Shown here one piece after another: positions 22,891 through 33,936 of a stretch of 64,000 nucleotides of DNA (position 1 is its first letter; each line of letters begins with the position of its first letter). Origin of the DNA: Lepiota brunneoincarnata (Eukaryota; Basidiomycota; Agaricomycetes; Agaricales; Agaricaceae); NCBI GenBank assembly GCA_023014365.1, contig JAEBUN010000001.1, positions 620,001 to 684,000 of the forward strand. Direction: 5' to 3'. The translations under genes were made by a program, and so were the position numbers. The notes under the pieces were generated by a model. It worked only from the letters and a program-made list of their open reading frames with translations, was not told where the DNA came from and did not search any database.

Positions 22891-23623
22891 CGAAAACACG
22901 AAAGTCAAATAGTCGGTGCACCAAACAACTACATGAGGAACACATATACTGTCTTTCCGATTGTGCCCTCCACTCCTTTTTACACTCACTACCGTCGAAC
23001 TCCCACCACCCTTTATCTGCGTCTCTGCACCACTCCACCCCATCGTCCCATCATCAATTGCATACCTAGCGATAGTGTTACCACAACTGCCCATCGAACG
23101 TATAACATCATACCACTGGCCTTCTCAGATCCAGGGCGTCAGTTAGTCCCCGTTGCACTATTGGGTCCCCGAACTACAACACACGTATGCTCCCCCGTAA
23201 GCTCGCTCTGCGTCTGTCGAAGTTACAGTGGAACATAATCCGCCCGCTTCCAGAAACTGTCAATGCGGCCATCAAGCGCTCGCACAAACACCATCTAGAG
23301 ATCTCCTTGCGGAAGGAGCTGGGGTGTCAATGCATATGATACACCCAGATAGTCGAGACTCTCACTCATATTTCCGTTCCGTGAGTCATTGCAACAATTG
23401 GGGCATTGCATCGGCGAAACGCACGGTTGGATGTACTTCCACGATGATCAGCGAGTAAGGACGAGAGAACAAAACACCGATTACACTTGGATAGTTTGGG
23501 GATGATCTCTAGACACATTCGCCCGCGGCCCTCATCACCGGCAGGAACTATGAATGAACGGTGGTTCTTGTTGAAATTATGGTTTATGGGAATAGGTATT
23601 TGGTGGTTGAGCTGCTTTTGCAT
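22891..23623 (-). pseudogene. NAT10/Kre33-like chimera: C-terminus, middle and N-terminal exon fused
   Basis: Three separate parts of the gene are joined. The C-terminal exon (YAIDDGTM and basic tail, 22891-23140) is joined at about 23150 to the LYLRQ-type and ESLDY-type exon region (23150-23400). That is joined to a short helicase-exon stretch and to the N-terminal exon, which starts at 23623 (MQKQLNHQIPIPINHNFNK). Everything between is deleted. The same fused arrangement, without the N-terminal exon, occurs at 44440-45060, so the fusion was duplicated. Confidence 0.75.
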
Positions 23624-23723
23624 AGGTGGATGACATGGTGGTCGTTGTGCGAGACGGTGAGCAAGGTGAAATCGGCTTGGATCACAAACCCCCGAAGATT
23701 TTCTCATGGTGTATTTTCCGGGC

Positions 23724-23996
23724 TCACGGGTTTTGGTAGTAGGTGATGTGCAGCTGACATGAAGGAGAATGTGGGGCGCAACAGGCGGACCAGACAAGGC
23801 CATTATATTCTGCAGTTACCTCCTCAGCTTCTGTCTCAGCTGTTTTACGAACAAGCATTATGACACATCCAATGACTCTCTGACTGTCCTCTGGAGTGAG
23901 CAAAAATATGCGAGCATATGAGCCACCACCTATAAAAACATGTTCACGACATAGTGAGCGAAAATGTGCAGAAACGATGTTCTGTAGAGCCGCCAA
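23724..23996 (-). CDS. Short conserved-looking ORF fragment, unknown protein
   Basis: A 90-residue minus-strand frame contains the stretch HVFIGGGSYARIFLLTPEDS followed by a hydrophobic VIGCVIMLV, and looks protein-like in composition. The upstream frame stays open to about 24020. Its last part (YNGLVWSA) is shared with the flank upstream of the long NAT10-like copy (about 5110-5165). It may be the end of a neighbouring gene carried along in the duplications. No family is recognised. Confidence 0.3.
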   Translation of the reverse strand: MAALQNIVSAHFRSLCREHVFIGGGSYARIFLLTPEDSQRVIGCVIMLVRKTAETEAEEVTAEYNGLVWSACCAPHSPSCQLHITYYQNP

Positions 23997-24000
23997 GTTG

Positions 24001-24880
24001 GCGTTGGTCGACTCCCGTAGACCATCCTATGTGGAGCTGTGACTTCTCATGACTCGTGGACTGACAGAAAGGGGTTGGAATTGCTCCAATTCTAAACGGT
24101 AGGCAAGGCACCCCCAAGCAAGATTTCGGTAGATGTCATATGACTCGAATCCCTGTCGGTGGTGACCCACAGGAGCCCACAGGATCCTTGGTGTATCATG
24201 TCACGTAACGACCCTCTTCATCACCCTAGTCATCAGTCATCATCCAGTCTAATCTGAGATTTTGACAACTCACTATTATCAACTCATCACCATCAGAAGC
24301 CTATTGTTTGCAAACGATTGTGAGTAGATGGTCTCGGGTGTACCATCTTGTGCCATTCCACGGCTTCCTCAATCTATGTGGGTATCGTCCCTGATGGATC
24401 GTCGGAGGCCGTGTGCAGTAGTGGATGACTTCCCGTAGGAGATCTAGACAAATCTAGGAGCTCAGAAGCTGTTGAAACTCAAGTCCGTTCCGATTCCCAT
24501 ACTTGAAACGTTTCACATGATTTCCCGTTCCCAATTAACCGTGACATAAGTGGCGTACGCCCGAAAAGCATTTTGAAACACCTAGGAAATGGTTGGTTGG
24601 GAGGGTTACCCAGGTGGTGCCCTCTACCTCAGGCCCATCATCCTTTCACATTTTTCTCCTGCCTGTGGGTAGTCACCTGGTTTCCCTTTTCTCCCACACT
24701 GTTGAGGTATTACTACTAGTTTAAAATGTTTCTATACGCGTGGTTTACACACACACAGTTCTGTTTTCCACATAAACAAGGTGAGTAATGTACACAGAGT
24801 TCTCGTTCAGATTACAGATCCCACCCAAACCGCTATAGAGTCATCATTGCACAACAACCACCACCTATAACGTCAGCTCG
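24001..24880. other. Stretch without a recognised gene
   Basis: I see no long frame, no repeat shared with the rest of the window and no mobile-element ends. A short CA run (ACACACACACAG) lies near 24750. Confidence 0.35.
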
Positions 24881-25147
24881 ATGCCAGCACGGAAAGAGTC
24901 ATCAAAGGGATCAAAGAAGCGAAGCAAGAGCAAGAGCAAGAGCAAAGAGGATTGTTGGGAGGTCAGTTGCACAAAGCCAATAACCTGTGGGAAACACAAC
25001 TGGAGATGCACTGGCGGAGACGGTCCCGGCCACGACTTGGCTTCTGTCCCCAGGGGCAAGGAATGTCGTGCTAGGGTTAAGACAAGAAACTCAAAGAAGG
25101 AGATTGAAATAAGAAGATGTGGTGCTACGGAACCAAAACGAACCTAG
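24881..25147 (+). CDS. Small Lys/Ser-rich ORF, uncertain
   Basis: An 88-residue frame starts MPARKESSKGSKKRSKSKSK and then has several Cys residues. The KS run is encoded by a short AAGAGC direct repeat (24907-24940), so it may be low-complexity chance. No homologue is recognised and no intron pattern supports it. Only a weak call is possible. Confidence 0.2.
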   Translation: MPARKESSKGSKKRSKSKSKSKEDCWEVSCTKPITCGKHNWRCTGGDGPGHDLASVPRGKECRARVKTRNSKKEIEIRRCGATEPKRT

Positions 25148-25469
25148 GAGGCTGGTATGAAGTCTTTTCAGTGCATCTTCCAGTCTGAACTTCTCAACAC
25201 AGCACCACAAATAAGGTAGAGTTCGCTCGCAAACGGGGTCTTCATGTGACCCCAGTGTGACAAAACATGGAAGGAAAGAAATTTGGGATCTCAAGCTGCT
25301 GACAGGCATTTATTCTAAATTTGGCTCTGAAGGTTGATGGGGAATACCCCTCTGAAAGAACCCTTGGAGCCCCATTAGAGAAAAACATTTGTGTCACAAG
25401 TAGATTACAAAATAGTCATTTTAATGGAATCATTGCGATGTGTCAACATGTCGAGACACCAAGAGGAGG
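25148..25469. other. Stretch without a recognised gene
   Basis: No supported coding frame or element ends are present. The last 20-30 bases before 25470 match the junction upstream of the NAT10-like fragment at 21890. Confidence 0.3.
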
Positions 25470-25794
25470 GAGCATGGTCCGCTATTGAGTCCCTGGACCA
25501 CAACACACATATGCTCCCCTGTAAGCTCACTCTACATCTTTCAAAGGTACAGCAGCACATAATCCACCTGCTTCCAGGAATTATCAATAAGACCATCAAG
25601 CACTCGCACAAACACCATCTAGAGATACTCCTTACTGAAGGAGCTGGGGCATCAGTGCGAATGATACACCCAGATAATCAAGACTCTCACTCAGATTTCC
25701 ATTCCGTGAGCCATTGCAACAATTGGGGCATCGCACCAGTGGCACACACAGTTGGATGTACTTCCACAATAGTCAGCGAGTAAGGACAAGAGAC
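25470..25794 (-). pseudogene. NAT10/Kre33-like fragment, interrupted at its left-hand coding end
   Basis: The fragment matches the post-GNAT exons (as at 21890-22125) and then a short piece of the helicase-module exon 5 start. At 25795 a 731-bp insertion splits it. The homology resumes at 26526 with the sequence expected from the copy at 45001-45035 (GAGACAAAACACCGAG). Confidence 0.65.
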
Positions 25795-26525
25795 TGAAGA
25801 GGGGCAGACTCTCCGACAATGCGATCGCGTCGGTACGGAAACGGCTACGTGAAGCAAGCCGAAACAAACCGAGACCAAAGCGGGAACAAACGAAACAACG
25901 AAACAAGGCGCAAGTGTGATCGGCGGAACGATCACTGGGCTTCAGAGACCTCGGGAATGCGTTATAAGGATTGGAGAAGTAGAGTACGAAATAAGGAGGT
26001 GAATTCCAGGTCTATAGTTGACTGGAGAACTCGTCTCTGAGGTTCCTACTTTATATACACAAAAACTACGAGTAATTAAGTTTTTCCTACACCGAAATGG
26101 CAAGGAAAATGTCAGCTACTGAAGCTAGATCATATCTGGGATATAAGAGACGTGAAACAGGAGAATCGTGAAGTTTTTCTCAACTACGCTAGCCAAAGAT
26201 TAGGGAACAGGAAATGATAGGATAAAAGTGGTGATATGCAAAGCACAGAGAAAACTAAAAGGGGGAGGAAATTTACTCTACGATTGAGCTCATGAAATGG
26301 AATGGAGAAATGAATAGAAAAATTTGTCTGCCCTTGAACACATGCAGCTATTGACGAGACGGATATGCCGACGAATGATAGCTGTCCCTTGTTGCGCGAG
26401 CGCTCCGAAAGTCATGATCCGGGGTTTGGGTTCTGAGTTCGACTCCGTTCCAAGTTCAGCTTCCGAAAGTACAAGAGGTGGCATGGGGCAGCCGTTGTGC
26501 ATGCAGCCGCATGCCAACCTCTACA
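25795..26525. mobile_element. Solo LTR or LTR-like insertion, 731 bp, 4-bp target duplication
   Basis: The element starts TGAAGAGG and ends CCTCTACA, which are imperfect inverted ends of the TG...CA type. It is flanked by AGAC on both sides (25791-25794 and 26526-26529). Removing it with one AGAC restores the uninterrupted NAT10-like sequence seen in a paralogous fragment near 45010. There is no coding capacity. The 731-bp length and TG...CA ends suit a solo LTR. A non-autonomous DNA element is less likely. Confidence 0.55.
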
Positions 26526-26529
26526 AGAC

Positions 26530-27073
26530 AAAACACTGAGTGTGCTTGGATAGTTTGCCAGTGATCTCTAGATACATTCACCCATGGCCCTTGTCACTGA
26601 CAAGAACTATGAGCAAACAGTGGTTCTTCTTGACATTGTTGTTTGTGAGAATAGATATTTGGTGGTTGAGGTATTTTTGGATGGGGGGATGACTGTAAGG
26701 GGACTACACCCCCTTATGCAAGGTATGTCTAGGGGTCTGTGGTTGGGTGTCTGGGCTTGGCCTCTCTAGCCAATGCCCAATGCCTGAGCCCGACCTCAGC
26801 CTTTGGCCACCCCTGTCCCCAAGCCTGATCCCATGTACAATTACATTTCTAATATTGTTGTATATTGTTTGCACACATTATATCTGGTAGTCTAAGTAGT
26901 GTTTGCTACCCAGTCTGTGTGTGGACCATTATTGTACTTAAGTAGCATGTGTGCCGATTGCAATCAGCACCCGAATATCAACTTGGTTCTGGTGCACCTA
27001 CATTCCCCTAACAATGACATGGTGGTCACTGTGCAAGATGATGAGCAAGGGAAAATTGCTTGCTCCAGTGCTT
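26530..27073 (-). pseudogene. NAT10/Kre33-like N-terminal exon fragment split by a solo LTR
   Basis: 26530-26693 matches the helicase-exon start and the N-terminal exon region of other copies, and 27014-27060 matches the flank just upstream of the start codon (TGGTGGTC...GTGAGCAA). The two are separated by a 320-bp solo LTR. The fragment is too short and mutated to be functional. Confidence 0.6.
26694..27013. mobile_element. Solo LTR, 320 bp, 5-bp target duplication ATGAC
   Basis: The LTR begins TGTAAGGGGA and ends TTCCCCTAACA, giving imperfect inverted TG...CA ends. The 5-bp duplication ATGAC lies at 26689-26693 and 27014-27018. Removing it restores the NAT10-like flank (GGATGGATGACATGGTGGTC in paralogues). 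No coding capacity. It is a different family from the 698-bp LTRs nearby. Confidence 0.75.
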
Positions 27074-27134
27074 GGATGCACCCACACAACTATCGAGTCT
27101 GGAGATCTGGACTATGGAGGCTCACGATTGCAAG
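27074..27134 (+). promoter_or_regulatory. Detached distal part of the NLR-E 5' flank
   Basis: The words ATCGAGTCTGGAG and GAGGCTCACGATTGCAAG match the conserved 5' flank of the other NLR copies. The rest of that flank (CATGACCGTGGG...) continues only at 40788, beyond the hAT insertion. This piece is now 13.7 kb from the gene it belonged to. Confidence 0.65.
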
Positions 27135-27391
27135 TAGTGATGTGTACGGCTCGGCTCAAAGCCGCAAGCTGGCCGAGGCCGAGCCTGAATAGGCTGAGCC
27201 CCATCAAGCCATCCAGGGGGCTTTGGATGGCTTGCGGCTCAGGCTTGACATTTCCAAAGCCTAAAGCTGTGGCCTGAGCCACGGCTTCTTGTACTTCGGA
27301 CATTTGCGATCATGAACTGTACAGTTTTGTCCAGTTTTGTTGTGTACAACTAAAAATAGTATCAACCTTATCACTGATCACAACGATTATC

Positions 27392-30300
27392 ATGGGCGCC
27401 AACCGACCTCATGGTAGGCGCCAAATAAATCCTTCCAGTCGACTTACTGCTCCTTCCAACATTGCCAAGCCAGCAATATCTTCCCATCGCGAAATTATCG
27501 CACAGGCCCAAGCACAGAAGACGGCGCATGTGAACATCGAGGCACAGGAACCAACAGCAATACCAATGGCAATATTAAACACCCCTGTGATTCCTCCTGA
27601 CCTCGAACCCCTGGAATCAATATCTCCCCCGGTGACACCTATTCCCACATTGCAACGTGGGGACGCACTGCCAACTACTGATCCATCTTCAGAAAGTGAT
27701 AATCAAGCAAATTATCAAGGTGAAATGGCAGCAAAGAAAGGGAGAAAGAAACGAAAACGGTGTAATACGACAGGTAGAATTCTCATCGAGTGACTGAGCA
27801 CGTCGAGCTGAATTGTTTTATTTAGCAGGTGATACTCCAATCGACGAGAATGGAATGTATAAAGATGTCATGGTCATGGATATCGATTCCAATTCAACCG
27901 ACGTCGAGACGAAAAACAGAAATAAAAACCCAAAAGCCGACATTGACCACTTCTTCGAAACTGTGAAACATCTCAAAGGGGATAAGCGAGGACGATGGCT
28001 GTGCAAAACATGCGCGTACGTGATCAATGTGTTCACACCGGCCAACTCTGACAGTGTCGTCGATTGTAGCAACGGAGCTGATGGTTGCAATAGCGTCAAT
28101 ACGATACTCATGGATGAGCACACAACTCTTCGATGACACATGGCCTCAAAGCATAAGGTATTGATATTTTTCGTCTCTCAGTTCGGTAAAATTAACAGCA
28201 GCAATTAGGGTCTCTACCGGCATTGGTGCAAGACAACCAAGTTCTTATCAATGATACCCAAGGATGCGAAGGCAAGACGCGAAGCGATCAACAAGGCAAA
28301 TGAGACTGATCTTCACGATCACTTCCAACATGTGAATCCCGAAGACAAGCCAGTACCGTTCTCCGAGGGGGTTTTCAAGGATGCTGTGATACAGTGGTTA
28401 ATCGAGACAGACCAGGCAAGTTATGTCATCCATTTCTGACCCCAATGGACTGCTAACTATTGACGCAGCCCATAGCTGCTTTCGAACACCCGTCATTCCA
28501 GAATATGATGCACATTGCCTCCCGCGCAACCCGTGGCCTCGATCTTCCGAACCGTAAGCAAACGTGTGACAGCATCATTTCGCTTTTCAAAGCTCAAATG
28601 ATGAAGTTGCGAGAACGACTCAATGTGCGTACCAGCCTGCCCCACAATTTCAAGATGCTAAATATGCCGTTTCAGAGCAAGTACGTTGCGGGGAAAGTCA
28701 GTCTCACATGTGACGCATGGCAGGCTTCGAATGTGGATGGGTATTTTGCTGTTACCGGTCATTGGATTGAAGAGCAGTTGTCAGGACAGTGGAAACTTGA
28801 ACACGCGGTCTTGGGGTTCACGAGAATGAATACGGCACATAACGGAAAATGGTTAGGGCAGGCGCTGTTCAAAATATGTCATCGGCTTGATATCACTCAC
28901 AAGGTATGTAATTCCACCCTCATCTTAAGATCACTGACAACTTATAAATTATAATTAATAGATCAGCCATGTTACGTGCGACAATGTGTCCAACAACAGC
29001 ACCATGATGTCTGAGTTTGGCAGATGTTTAGAAAGCAAAACAGGAAAGCCGTTCAACGTTACAAAATGTCATATTCGGTACGTCCAATTCAGATCAAAAT
29101 TTCGTTGTCTTACTGTTCTGTAGGTGTCTCGCACATATTATCAACCTCGCTACTCAAGCACTCATATCGACAAGAAGCAAAGCAAAGTACTACGATCCTC
29201 ACGACGTCGATGGGCACACCCCGGACATTGACGCAGTGGAACGAGATGAACTTGGACTGATCTGTGCGATTTCTGTCAAGGTGAGATTGGTTTCGTTCGT
29301 TGCGTAGATTGGTAATGACGTATTGTCAAGGAACACTCCTCAGCACAACAGAAAGAGCTCTTCAAGTCAGTCCAGACTCGAAAAGGTGTCAAACAACCTG
29401 TACAACTCTTGCTCGACATGAAGGTTCGGTGGGGGTCAACATATGTTATGCTGAACCATTCCGATTCAAACCAGAAGGTAAATAAGTTCCTTACATCCCA
29501 TAAATTTGGACTATGCTTACTACACCCAACAGTATGTTGATGAATTCGTTTATGAGCTGGGTGTTCATGCAGAGAGTATTGATGCCCGCAAAAAAATCGA
29601 TGCTCTCACACTCACTGAGTCTGAGTGGGCTCGTGCAAGAATATTTTGTGGTCTTCTTCATGTACGTGCCAGATGCTGTTTCGCTTTTGATACTTACCCA
29701 CATTTAGCATGCCAACAAAGCCCAGCAAGCATTCTCAGCTGCACAAACACCGACTCTATTCAACGCTATTCCCGCAATCAAGACACTTCATGTGGCATGG
29801 TCAACCCGAATCAGCAAATTTAAGTACTCTCCCTTTGAAGGTGGCCTCCGTGCTGCGACAAATAAACTCAACAAATATTACGAGAAGACGGCAGATTCTG
29901 ATGCCCATATTCTCGTGATGCGTACGTGCTCTTGTCTCTATCATCAACGCGTTGATCAACGGCTTCAAAGTGCTACACCCGGAGCGCAAGATGGCTTACT
30001 TCAAGAAGAATTGGAACACATCACTGCAGGAAGAAGTCTTGGAGCTTGGTCAGAATGCGGTACGTACAACCCCTTCACCTTGGTACAGGGCATTCACACA
30101 TGTCCCACAAGTTCAAAGAACGTTATGAACTACTTCAGATGGCCAACACAGCTTCTACGGCCTCCTCGCGTCCCACAAAATGACGAAAAACCCAAGGTCT
30201 TTTGCGCGACATCGATTCGGATGACTCGGATTCTGACAACACTAGCGCTGACAAGGGATCAAGTACTCCGTGGAAGGTTGAATATGAGCGGTATATTAAT

Positions 30301-30493
30301 ACTAATGATGTCATCCCTCCTGGCATGACTGTTGTGGCATGGTGGGGGGTGTGTAAATTCTGCTGAAGCTGCCCAAGAATGACTAATTTGTTTTCTTCAT
30401 CAGTTAAATGCACCTTGTTACCCAACTGGTGCATCGCTTGCGTGTGATTACCTTGCAATCATGGCATCATCAGTGTCAAGTGAACATGCTTTT
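27392..30493 (+). pseudogene. hAT transposase, N-terminal and catalytic part (interrupted)
   Basis: Exon 1 is 27392-27773 and exon 2 starts at 27829. Exon 2 carries a BED-type zinc finger (CKTCAYV...H...H), but TGA at 28134-28136 replaces a CGA expected before HMASKHK, so the protein is truncated. Later exons include VSLTCDAWQASNVDGYFAV and GHWIEE, typical of the RNase H-like hAT catalytic domain, then HVTCDNVSNNS, RCLAHIINLAT and WGSTYVMLN. The intron after LIETDQ (about 28415-28467) starts GCAAGT and ends GCAG, a GC-AG intron with a CTAAC branch motif. The frame runs into SSVSSEHAF, where the Ty3 element has inserted at 30494. The enzyme would cut and paste the element, but this copy is dead. 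Confidence 0.85.
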
Positions 30494-31191
30494 TGTTATG
30501 ATCCGTGCTCCTTCTGTATCCGAGGATAACTGGAGACGGCCTTCAATCACTCTACAAGGTGTCCGAGACGGTTGGCCTTATAGAGCTTAGTGGATCGCGC
30601 TCAATGAGATAACAAGGGAAGACGCCAAGTTAAGGCAGAGAGGTAAACGACCGCTGTTAACAAGATTAAAGCTTAAGGCTTTAATCTCTACTTGTACAGG
30701 CCTTATATACCTATGAGGTGCTATATACTCGTTATAGGTTACTTGGCTGTTCTACTGGTCGTGCGCAGTCCTGACCATGATGCACATCCTGGCTGATGGC
30801 ATCCTAGTGTTATTTATATTACAATGAGTCAGTACTCTTGCTACTGCTGTGCGATGTTCCATCGCTTTCCTCTGACTCATAATCTTCTTCTCCCGATTGT
30901 ATCTCCATGGAGTCCTCTCCGTTCTCGCTCTCCATTCTCTCAGTGCTTCCATCCGTATCGGAGGTTGGGTCGGTTGATCCATGGTTATCTTCTTCGTCCT
31001 CGGGGTATTCCAATATATCCTCCAAGGTTATCTCCATTCCTGCTTCTCTCGCCAGGTCCTGCATGGCGGTGTAATATTCCCCTTCCTCGTCTTCGTATTC
31101 TTGTGCCCGTAATTGGTCTGTAGTCTCCTGTACCCATCTTGTAAAGTCGAACAATAGTTCTTGTTCCTCCCGGTCTGGACTGTTCATAACA
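30494..31191 (-). repeat. 3' LTR of the Ty3 element (698 bp)
   Basis: Read on the minus strand it begins TGTTATGAACAGTCC and ends GGATCATAACA. The U3 part encodes the C-terminal acidic tail of the third ORF. It is nearly identical to 39645-40342 and to the solo LTR at 59120-59817. Confidence 0.95.
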
Positions 31192-31202
31192 TTATCCCCT
31201 TC
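31192..31202 (-). promoter_or_regulatory. Polypurine tract of the Ty3 element
   Basis: On the minus strand the sequence immediately before the 3' LTR is GAAGGGGATAA, a purine-only run apart from its T. It is placed where plus-strand DNA synthesis is primed in LTR retrotransposons. Confidence 0.6.
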
Positions 31203-32003
31203 GTAAGGTCTGATGTCCTCATCAGACATTTCCTCAGTATAATCCGACAGGCTCTCCTGTAATGTTTGATTTGGCGATGGGGTCCCAGTCGAAGTATGGG
31301 TCGGGTTCTGGGGAGTCACTTCGGTAGCTTGGTGGTCTGGGGATGGCGGGTCTTGGGTGAGGTCAATGACGATGGGTTCTCTGGAGTGAATGGTGGCGGG
31401 TGCGCCGAAGGATCGATTCAGGAAGTCGGTGGCTTCCGCTAGCAGATGTGGTGGTGGCGTTGGTGGTCGGAATGACGACGGGGGCATTTTGAATTCGGGT
31501 GCGGAGGGGTCTGGCTGAAGCGGGGTGCTGCTCGGTGCTTGCAACAATGTGTCGAATATTGTTGTTTGTGGTTTCGCGTGTGAGGGATCGAGCTCTGCTT
31601 GGTATTCCTCGTGGGTGGCGATACAGGCCAGGTACCATACTTGCGGGTTGATGCTGGTAAGGGTTTCTCTCGCAGTGCTTCTTGTAATGGCCTGGGGCAA
31701 TCTTTCGACAATATCAACATTGGTAGCACGGGCATCCTGCTTTGATATGGCCGAATTGACGGCAGCAATTGCAGCGAGTTCGGGTGGTGGATAAGTGAGT
31801 GGTGGTAGTCCCGATGGGGGCATCATTAGAAGCAGATATAGCTTGTACAACACTTGATGGTTGGTTACTCGTATCCACCATGGGAGGGTTGGAAGGTTGG
31901 GTGGTGGTCCCGATAGGTAGGATAGGGCAGTCCTGACTTCTGCTTCCATTGCTCGGGCTTGGGATCGGACTCTCGAACGGGAATTCGGTGAGAGCGGTTG
32001 ATA

Positions 32004-33608
32004 CAGTGACCCACAAAACTGTTCCAATGTTTTGTACTTTTGACTTAAAGTAGTAATAGCTCAGTGAATAAAATGGATAGATTTGTGAATATATTTCTAA
32101 ACATAGCCAAACATGTCATATCTGACCCTGCAAATTCGCGTTATGTAATACTTCCAAATGAGTCAATTATGAATTTTGTAAGCATTTTAAGTCATTGGAA
32201 CAGTTTTGTCAATGGTAATTTTTGATACTAATTCAAGCAATTACATGACTCTGTTGATTGTAAATCAACAAGATCATGTAACTATGTGTCTTTGACATAT
32301 AAATAGATGTGCTAACAGCCATGTCCTATCATTCTCAACCCCCCCACTTACCATAAAACCATTATCTTCTATTCTAAAGAAAACCATCCTCTCTATGCTA
32401 AATTCTCACCATTTTTATACTAAAATTGAGGCAATTGCTGGTGTTGGGCACAGTACCATATCCAGGCTAGCCTCTAAAAATTGTTCCAGCCTTACCAAAT
32501 CACTTGGAGGACATCCTTCAATACTCTCTACTACCAATATCCAGCATACTATCTATCTTATCTCTGCTGGCAAGGCTGAAACTGCTTTAGATATAGCCAA
32601 ATCTCTTGTTCCCATCATTGGAACATCAGTCTCTTCACAGATTGTGTTAAGGCATCTCAAACAGGCAGGAATGAAGGCTATAGTCAAGCAAAAAAAGCCT
32701 TTACCCTTTGACAAGCATAGGAGAGCTAGGCTGGATTTTGCTCTGACACACCAGCATTGGACTGTGGAAGACTGGAAGCTGGTTGTATGGTCTGATGAGA
32801 CCAAAATCAATTGTTTGGGGTCAGATGGGAGGAAGTGGGGATGGAAAAAGAAGGGAGAGGGGCTCAGTGAAAGACTGGTTCAGGAAACTCTGAAGTATAG
32901 AGGAGCATCAGTGATAGTTTGGGGTTGTATACTGTGGGATAGCCCAGGCTATGCAGTGAGGATTGATAGAAGGATGGATGCAGAGTTGTTTGTGCAAATT
33001 TTGGAGAAGGATTTGAAGAAGAGTCTCCAGTGGTACAAGCTTAAACCCCAAGATATCATCTTCCAGCAAGATAATGATCCCAAACACAAGAGTGTATTGG
33101 CCCCAGAATGGTTTCAAAAATATCATTTTAGGCTGCTAATCTGGCCAGCACATCACCTGACCTCAATCCCATTGACCACTTATGGGATTATGTGATGAGA
33201 ACGCTGGGAGAGTATGAATCTCCTCTCAAGGGTATAAAGGAGTTGTAGTAGGAGGTAGAGAAGGAGTGGGATGCTATTTCAGCTTCTGAGTATCAGAAGT
33301 TAATTGAAAGTATGCCTAGGAGAGTAGCAGCTGTTCTCAAAGCCAAAGGGAGCCACTCTAAGTACTAGAAATAATACGATGGCCTGGTATAATATGTCAT
33401 TGACAAAACTGTTCCAATGACTCAACATGCTTACAAAATTCATAATTGCCCAATTTGGAAGTATTACATAACGCGACTTCGCAGGGTCAGATATGACATG
33501 TTTGGCTATGTTTATAAATATATTCACAAATTTAGTCATTTTATCCATTGAGCTATCACTACTTTAAGTCAAAAGTATAAAACATTGGAACAGTTTTGTG
33601 GGTCACTG
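32004..33608 (+). mobile_element. Tc1/mariner element, 1605 bp, TA target duplication, long inverted repeats
   Basis: The ends are CAGTGACCCACAAAACTGTT and its inverse, flanked by TA at 32002-32003 and 33609-33610. The inverted repeats extend about 215 bp with scattered mismatches. Each contains a second copy of the terminal word, CATTGGAACAGTTTTGTCAATG-like, at its inner end, an IR/DR arrangement. The element carries a decayed DDE transposase gene. It sits in the third ORF of the Ty3 element. Confidence 0.9.
32395..33369 (+). pseudogene. Tc1/mariner transposase, DD34D type, frameshifted
   Basis: The start is at 32395 (MLNSHHFYTKIEAIAGVG). A helix-turn-helix DNA-binding part (TISRLASKNCSSL) is followed by the DDE domain: first Asp in VVWSDETKIN, second in FQQDNDPKHKS, third in SPDLNPIDHLWD. 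There are 34 residues between the second and third, so the triad is DD34D, where Tc1 proper has E. A 1-nt loss near 33153 shifts the frame just before SPDLNP. Two TAG codons follow at about 33246-33251. The reading then continues to KAKGSHSKY-stop at 33369. The protein is inactive, but the ends could still be mobilised by a related enzyme. Confidence 0.85.
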
Positions 33609-33936
33609 TAGCATGGCAGAAATGGTATTGCGGTCCTGTTCCTCTGTTGCGCTAGAAAGAATAGTGGCGCATAGTTTTTCGAATTCTGTTGCTCGGTCAT
33701 GGACGAGGCGCTTGTGATACAGAAGAGCAGTAAATGTCTTCCAGCAGGTGTCGACCAGGGGTACCATCGCTGGACTGCGTTTAAGACGGGTTCCGGTAAT
33801 ATGAAAGGGAACTTCGTGTAAAAGGATGGATCATATCTCGGGTTGGTTGGAGGGAAGGAAGGTATGCCGGATGATATAAGGACTGTTGGTCCTGTCTGGT
33901 TGGTCGTCAGCGGTATCGGTGGCAGGGTTAGGTTGG

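Noticed and set aside
23724..23996. GNAT acetyltransferase call for the short ORF
   Set aside because: The GGGSYARIF stretch does not match the acetyl-CoA binding pattern well enough, so it is left unnamed.
25795..26525. 6-bp duplication ACAAGA around the insertion
   Set aside because: With ACAAGA the restored site does not match the paralogous empty site. With the 4-bp AGAC the match is exact and the ends become TG...CA.
30819..32027. The 402-residue frame as an independent gene
   Set aside because: Its first codons lie in the Tc1 inverted repeat and its first part overlaps the true zinc-knuckle frame. It is the 3' part of the Ty3 third ORF shifted into frame by a lesion.
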